Source of the DNA: Litorimonas sp964490745
GTDB lineage: Bacteria; Pseudomonadota; Alphaproteobacteria; Caulobacterales; Maricaulaceae
Direction of reading: 5' to 3'
DNA: 8,286 bases
NCBI GenBank assembly: GCA_964490745.1
Contig: CAZBDT010000107.1
Coordinates: 1-8,286, forward strand
Below are positions 4,241 through 8,286 of the stretch, one piece after another. The translations under genes were made by a program, and so were the position numbers. The notes below the pieces were generated by a model. It ran no database searches. It saw only the letters and a list, made by a program, of their open reading frames with translations, and was not told the DNA's origin. Position 1 is the stretch's first letter. Each line of letters starts with the position of its first letter.

Positions 4241-5659
4241 ATGAAAAATTGGCTTCCCTATCTTCTCGGCACCGCATTACTGGGCGGGCCTGCGACAGCC
4301 TTTGCGGATCAAACCCCGGCTGAGGTCACACGGGTCGTGCCGTCGTCTCAGGCGCAAGTGCAGCTCTCATATTCACCTGTTGTGAAGCAGACAGCGCCAG
4401 CCGTGGTCAATATTTTCACCTCGCGAACGGTGCGAACCCGCAGCCGGTCTTCCTTTTTTGATCAAATGTTTGGGATGCAGCGCGCCCCGCGAGAACGGGT
4501 TGAAAGCTCGCTTGGCTCTGGCGTGATTGTGCGTGGAAACGGTATCATCATCACCAATGCGCATGTGGTCAAAGGGGCAGATGAATTAAAAGTTGTCTTA
4601 AATGATCGCCGCGAATTTGAAGCCGAGGTCGTCGCCCAAGATGAAGAGACAGATTTGGCGGTTTTGCGCATCGATACAAATGGCGAGATGATGCCAAGTT
4701 TGCGGGTGGGCTCTGACTCTGAGCCTGAAATCGGTGATATTGTCTTGGCGATTGGGAATCCATTCGGTGTGGGTCAAACCGTAACATCCGGCATTATCTC
4801 GGCTCTGGGGCGTACGAATGTCTCTGATATTTCCAGTGCAATTCAGACAGATGCCGCTGTGAATCCCGGAAACTCCGGCGGGGCGCTTGTGAATTTGCAA
4901 GGCGAGTTGATCGGTGTGAATACGGCGATCTTCTCCCGCTCAGGTGGATCCAACGGCATTGGCTTTGCCATTCCATCTGAATTGGTTGAGCGCGCGATAG
5001 ATTCAGCTTTGTCTGAAGGTCGCATTGTGCGGCCTTGGATTGGGGCGCGCACAAATAGTGTGGATGCGACAATGGCGGCGGCCTTGGGCTTAGACCGCGC
5101 ACGCGGTGCGGTGATTAATGAGTTATTAGATGGCGGGCCTGCGGAGAAGGCCGGTTTGGATAAAGGGGATGTGATCCTCTCGGTTGATGGCACAGAGATC
5201 AATGATGATAGCGGTTTGCGCTTTAAACTTGCGACACTCCGTCCGCGTGAAACCGTTGATGTTGAATATGTTCGCGACGGGCGAGAGCGTAACGCAAGAG
5301 TGCGCGTGGATACGCCGCAAGAACGTCCAGCACGAGATGAGCGAGCGCTGGATGGCATTCACCCCTTTGACGGTGCCATCACCGTGAATATGAGTCCGGC
5401 TTTGGGTGAAGAGCTTGGCTTTGATCCTTATCTTGAGGGAGTTATGGTCTTAAAAGTACGTCGGGGGTCTGCGGCGAATTATAATCGCCTTCGCCCCGGA
5501 GATTTTATTTTGAGCGTGAATGACACGGATATTACGTCGACGCGTCAGCTCGAATCGGTTCTGCTGTCTGAACCCGTTGATGTGGTGTGGGATGTTCAGA
5601 TTGATCGCAATGGCCGCATTGGCTCTTTGCCGATTCGATACCTACCACCGCAAGATTAG
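4241..5659 (+). CDS. degP: Periplasmic Do/HtrA (DegP/DegQ)-family serine endopeptidase
   Basis: The protein has 472 residues, a usual length for the family. Residues 1-22 are a signal peptide (MKNWLPYLLGTALL, AFA cleavage site), so it acts in the periplasm. The chymotrypsin-like domain spans about 40-260 with catalytic His108 (ITNAHVV), Asp138 (TDLAVLRI) and Ser212 (GNSGGAL). The characteristic IGNPFGVGQTVTSGIIS and IQTDAAVNPGNSGG blocks are intact. PDZ1 runs from RPWIGA (264) to about 355; a shorter, more diverged PDZ2 covers about 378-467. The family degrades or refolds misfolded envelope proteins as oligomers. Whether this one is closer to DegP or DegQ cannot be settled by eye, so the symbol is family-level. 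The start is fixed by the signal peptide, yet no Shine-Dalgarno sequence precedes it. It follows the M56 operon but seems to have its own promoter. Confidence 0.92.
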   Translation: MKNWLPYLLGTALLGGPATAFADQTPAEVTRVVPSSQAQVQLSYSPVVKQTAPAVVNIFTSRTVRTRSRSSFFDQMFGMQRAPRERVESSLGSGVIVRGNGIIITNAHVVKGADELKVVLNDRREFEAEVVAQDEETDLAVLRIDTNGEMMPSLRVGSDSEPEIGDIVLAIGNPFGVGQTVTSGIISALGRTNVSDISSAIQTDAAVNPGNSGGALVNLQGELIGVNTAIFSRSGGSNGIGFAIPSELVERAIDSALSEGRIVRPWIGARTNSVDATMAAALGLDRARGAVINELLDGGPAEKAGLDKGDVILSVDGTEINDDSGLRFKLATLRPRETVDVEYVRDGRERNARVRVDTPQERPARDERALDGIHPFDGAITVNMSPALGEELGFDPYLEGVMVLKVRRGSAANYNRLRPGDFILSVNDTDITSTRQLESVLLSEPVDVVWDVQIDRNGRIGSLPIRYLPPQD

Positions 5660-5759
5660 TATTCCCAAAAGTGGTGTCGCTGCACTCATGAAGGGTTCAT
5701 TTACTTTTAGTTAGCTTTACCTCTATCACACGATACGTGTCTCATGGGGGGAAATACAC
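5660..5759. other. Spacer with inverted repeat and G-rich ribosome-binding region
   Basis: This 100-bp spacer lies between the protease and the YegP-repeat gene. It holds ACACG-ATA-CGTGT (5728-5740), a perfect inverted repeat 19 bases before the next start, and GGGGGGA (5746-5752), a weak Shine-Dalgarno-like run eight bases before ATG 5760. ATGAA-GGG-TTCAT (5688-5700) could form a short AT-rich hairpin but is too weak to call a terminator. No convincing -35/-10 pair was found. Confidence 0.4.
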
Positions 5760-8234
5760 ATGGCTGATCGAAAGAATGACGAATATCAGAACGTCAAATT
5801 TTACGCGGAGCATTCGACCGCAAAACAATCCGGATTTTCAAAATTCAAAGTCGGCGAAGACTATTATTTTTGCCGCTATGTTGACGGTAATATCGCCATG
5901 CTCAGCCAAGCTTATATAGGCGAGGCCGGACGGGATAATGGGATTGAGTCCGTCAAAAAGAATGAAAAATCAATTAGAAGATATAAATTTGAACAACGCG
6001 GTTCACAACATGGCTTCGCGCTCAAAGCAGGGAATGGCCATGAAATCGCGATCAGCCCGGATTATGCGAGCCTCAGTGCAGCCGAAGCCGTATCAGAGCG
6101 TTTAACGGGTCAGGCAAGATCGACAACGAACGCAAAACCCACAAAATCAAAATCCAAAGCGACGAAAAAATCGATTTCGAAAGCTAAAGCTAAAAAAGTG
6201 AAGGCGGCGAAGACTGCCAGCGCGGCAGCGGCTTTCACTGGCTCTGATGGACGCATTGAGAACTACCGACCTCTCTCTTTTTATCAGACACATGGCGGCA
6301 AGGCCGACGGTTTCAACCGTTTCGAAAAAGACGGGGCCTATTATTTTCATTATAATGGAGGCGGAAAAATCGTTCTTATTTCTGAAAGTTACACGTCCAA
6401 ATCCGGTCGGGATAACGGCATCGCGTCTGTGCAGAAAAATATGAAGCTGAAGACTGCTTATCAGCATCATGTCCATAAAAATGGAAAGCACTATTTCGAT
6501 TTAAATGCGGCGAATAAGCAGGAGATCGCGACATCACGTTGGTATGATTCTGAGGCGAAAGCTCTGGCGGGCGCTGCCCAGCTTCGGGGTGAGGTCAAGA
6601 AAGCGCGCCCTGCAAATGTTGAACAAAACTACATGCCGCTCGCCTTTTACAAGAAACACACATCTGCCAAACAAGACGGATTTGAAAAATTCAAAGGTGA
6701 AGACGGTGAGTATTATTTCACATATGTGGAGAACAAAAAAATCGCTTTGATTTCTGAAGGTTATCCGACGGCTACTATCCGTGACAAAGGCGTCGCGTCT
6801 GTTGAAAAAAACATGAAGCTGGAAAATCGTTACGTCTACGGAAAAGGCGTAGACGGCAAAGATGGATTTATCTTGCGCGCCGGCAATCACAAAGAAATTG
6901 CGCGATCTGTCGGATATGGCTCTGCGGCTGCAGCGGCGGCTGGTGCCGCCTATCTTATGGGAACACGTCGACGGGCTGCGAAGAAGCCAACTAAAACAAC
7001 AACGACGACCTTAGCGGCGGGAGCAGTTGCGGCCACACCGGCTACCCCAAAACCCAAACCTACGCCAAAACCAAAGCCCAAGGCGCCGGCTCCGAAGATT
7101 CCTGCAAAGCCTGCCGTAGTTAAAAAGCCTGTGGCAGCCCCTGTGGCGGCTCCAATCGCAGCAGCAGCTGCTGCTGCGGGGACGGCAACTGTCGCTGGTG
7201 CAATGGCGGCAAAAACACCGACGGCCGAAACGCCAAAGGCAGCGCCTGTGAAAGCGGCGGCTGTTACCGCTGCGCCCGCCGCAGCAGCAGCGGCAGCGTC
7301 AGAAACGGGTGGAGGTGCCGGGATTTGGGGCTGGCTAAAATGGCTCCTTTTGGGCTTACTCGCACTCTTGGCCGCCTTGTTTTTGTTTAAATCCTGCACA
7401 GGCGGAGATGCGGATATAAAGAAAATAGCCGCGACGACCACTTCTGAGAGCGCCAGCCCAGCTGCGATGGTCATCTGTTGGAATGACACGAAGGCTCAAA
7501 CGGAAGCCGCGTGTCCGGCCAAAATCACATGCTGGGATGAGAGTTTTGCAATATCGGAAGCGGCTTGCCCTGTGAAACCCATTGCGAAAGATTATGTGTG
7601 TTGGGACGGTTCGAACGCTGTTGATGCAGCCGCTTGTCCAGCAGAGCCTGTCACAACAACGACCGCGACGACGTCACCGTCGCAGGCAAAGCCACAGACT
7701 CAGGCAGACACAACCATTGCCTCTGCCGCGCCGAAACTCTCGGTTGGAAATGCGACGTCAGGCCCAGCCGGAGATAAGATGACCGCTCCGTCTATCGCCG
7801 CACGTATATGTGGACCGTCGGCTAATCCACTCTTTGATGTGAGCGCCTTTAAGCCAACAAATGTGACCTATCTTGGTTCAAATCCGCAATTTGGAGATTC
7901 AACGGGCTACACGCCGGATGAATTTTTCCGTCGCTTGCAGGTCAAATATCGGACAAGTCCGCGCGATAAATCCTTTTTGGATCTGATGGCAAGATCGCTT
8001 GGACATGGTTCTTTTGCGAATATGGATGCCACGATGTTCAGTAATGACACTTTGGCGCAAGGCAGCTCAGGCTTGCTTGGCTTTGGAGCGCAGCACGCCT
8101 TACAATATTCGACTTTAAATCTGTCTGATACTACGCAGCTAGATGCCTTCAGAGTGAGCTCCGCCAATGGCACAGATGTTCATTTCATGAAGCGCTGCGG
8201 TAATTTCATGTATGTCTGCACACCGCAAAATTAA
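5760..8234 (+). CDS. Large single-span membrane protein with three YegP-like (DUF1508) units and periplasmic Cys repeats
   Basis: The protein has 824 residues and no signal peptide. Three units of about 110 residues (8-115, 166-279, 287-401) each contain two YegP/DUF1508-type half-repeats: a YYF...I.L[LI]S..Y segment with [GI]RD[NK]G[IV].SV.KN, then a G..F.L.AGN..EIA.S segment. E. coli YegP is a short protein made of one such tandem pair. The linker at 116-165 is Lys/Ala-rich and histone-H1-like. The linker at 402-520 is Ala/Pro/Lys-rich with KPKPTPKPKPK and poly-Ala runs. A span at about 525-543 (WLKWLLLGLLALLAALFLF) is followed by Cys546. The positive N-side implies N-in, C-out. The periplasmic part has three CW..AACP repeats (Cys pairs 573/585, 591/603, 614/626), a Thr/Ser/Ala-rich linker, and an unrecognised domain at about 684-824 with Cys684, Cys813 and Cys820. 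The function is unknown; a link between cytoplasm and envelope is inferred from topology. ATG 5760 is the first good start. Confidence 0.82.
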   Translation: MADRKNDEYQNVKFYAEHSTAKQSGFSKFKVGEDYYFCRYVDGNIAMLSQAYIGEAGRDNGIESVKKNEKSIRRYKFEQRGSQHGFALKAGNGHEIAISPDYASLSAAEAVSERLTGQARSTTNAKPTKSKSKATKKSISKAKAKKVKAAKTASAAAAFTGSDGRIENYRPLSFYQTHGGKADGFNRFEKDGAYYFHYNGGGKIVLISESYTSKSGRDNGIASVQKNMKLKTAYQHHVHKNGKHYFDLNAANKQEIATSRWYDSEAKALAGAAQLRGEVKKARPANVEQNYMPLAFYKKHTSAKQDGFEKFKGEDGEYYFTYVENKKIALISEGYPTATIRDKGVASVEKNMKLENRYVYGKGVDGKDGFILRAGNHKEIARSVGYGSAAAAAAGAAYLMGTRRRAAKKPTKTTTTTLAAGAVAATPATPKPKPTPKPKPKAPAPKIPAKPAVVKKPVAAPVAAPIAAAAAAAGTATVAGAMAAKTPTAETPKAAPVKAAAVTAAPAAAAAAASETGGGAGIWGWLKWLLLGLLALLAALFLFKSCTGGDADIKKIAATTTSESASPAAMVICWNDTKAQTEAACPAKITCWDESFAISEAACPVKPIAKDYVCWDGSNAVDAAACPAEPVTTTTATTSPSQAKPQTQADTTIASAAPKLSVGNATSGPAGDKMTAPSIAARICGPSANPLFDVSAFKPTNVTYLGSNPQFGDSTGYTPDEFFRRLQVKYRTSPRDKSFLDLMARSLGHGSFANMDATMFSNDTLAQGSSGLLGFGAQHALQYSTLNLSDTTQLDAFRVSSANGTDVHFMKRCGNFMYVCTPQN

Positions 8235-8250
8235 GACCTTTTGAACTGTT

Positions 8251-8278
8251 AAGCGGAGTCCTCGGACTCCGCTTTTTT
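8251..8278 (+). terminator. Strong intrinsic terminator of the YegP-repeat gene
   Basis: AAGCGGAGTC (8251-8260) and GACTCCGCTT (8265-8274) form a perfect 10-bp stem around CTCG, running into six T (8273-8278). It begins 17 bases after the TAA stop. Confidence 0.95.
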
Positions 8279-8286
8279 GTTGGCCT

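Noticed and set aside
5688..5700. ATGAA-GGG-TTCAT as the terminator of the protease gene
   Set aside because: The 5-bp AT-rich stem is weak and is not followed directly by a T run.
7155..7300. GCA/GCT/GCC runs as a phase-variable microsatellite
   Set aside because: The codons are mixed and the runs are short and multiples of three, so length change would only alter the poly-Ala linker, not switch the frame.
6950..7489. Minus-strand open frame of 179 codons rich in Ala, Gly and Val
   Set aside because: It is the antisense shadow of the Ala/Pro/Lys-rich linker; GCN-rich DNA lacks stops on both strands.

Overview
The window looks like chromosomal DNA from a moderate-GC alphaproteobacterium, most likely of the Caulobacterales/Hyphomonadaceae type. 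This rests on protein style (a BlaI ending in the alphaproteobacterial-looking RLFGGRAAPLVAHLAE segment, Do-family protease, YegP-like repeats), AXA-type signal peptides and mixed codon use. It is an inference, not a database result. I see no tRNA, rRNA, CRISPR array, transposase or integrase.

Layout. (1) 13-672 (+) encodes an exported GIN-domain (DUF2807) protein. It converges on a minus-strand gene (669-1151) for a small protein of unrecognised function with a very basic tail; their stop codons share four bases. (2) A roughly 170-bp divergent spacer with inverted repeats leads to 1322-1774 (+), a small secreted protein closed by a clear intrinsic terminator. (3) Immediately after that terminator lies the most interesting block, a three-gene operon (1879-4125). 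It encodes a BlaI/MecI-type repressor, an M56 (BlaR1/MecR1-type) membrane metalloprotease that stops short, and a separate membrane-anchored protein. That third protein begins with what looks like the missing C-terminal part of the M56 protein and carries fifteen Gly-Leu-x triplets. The promoter has two BlaI-type operators, one over the -35 and one over the -10. (4) A hairpin at 4196-4223 ends the operon. A candidate promoter whose -35 lies in the hairpin loop would start transcription at the first base of the start codon of a Do/HtrA serine protease (4241-5659), so that mRNA may be leaderless. (5) 5760-8234 encodes an 824-residue mosaic protein: three YegP-like units in the cytoplasm, Lys/Ala/Pro-rich linkers, one membrane span, three periplasmic CW...AACP cysteine repeats and an unrecognised C-terminal domain. 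A strong terminator follows.

How it fits together. By analogy with BlaR1/BlaI, the protein of gene 3 would sense an envelope signal. The M56 protease would then be activated at the membrane and the repressor inactivated, which would release the operon's own promoter. What is unusual is that the receptor is divided between two adjacent reading frames and that the sensor carries a Gly-Leu-x repeat instead of a recognisable penicillin-binding domain. No beta-lactamase is present, so the signal and the regulon are unknown. Five of the seven other encoded products are exported, periplasmic or membrane proteins when the operon's two membrane proteins are included, giving the window a cell-envelope theme; a functional link between the operon and the protease is only conjecture.
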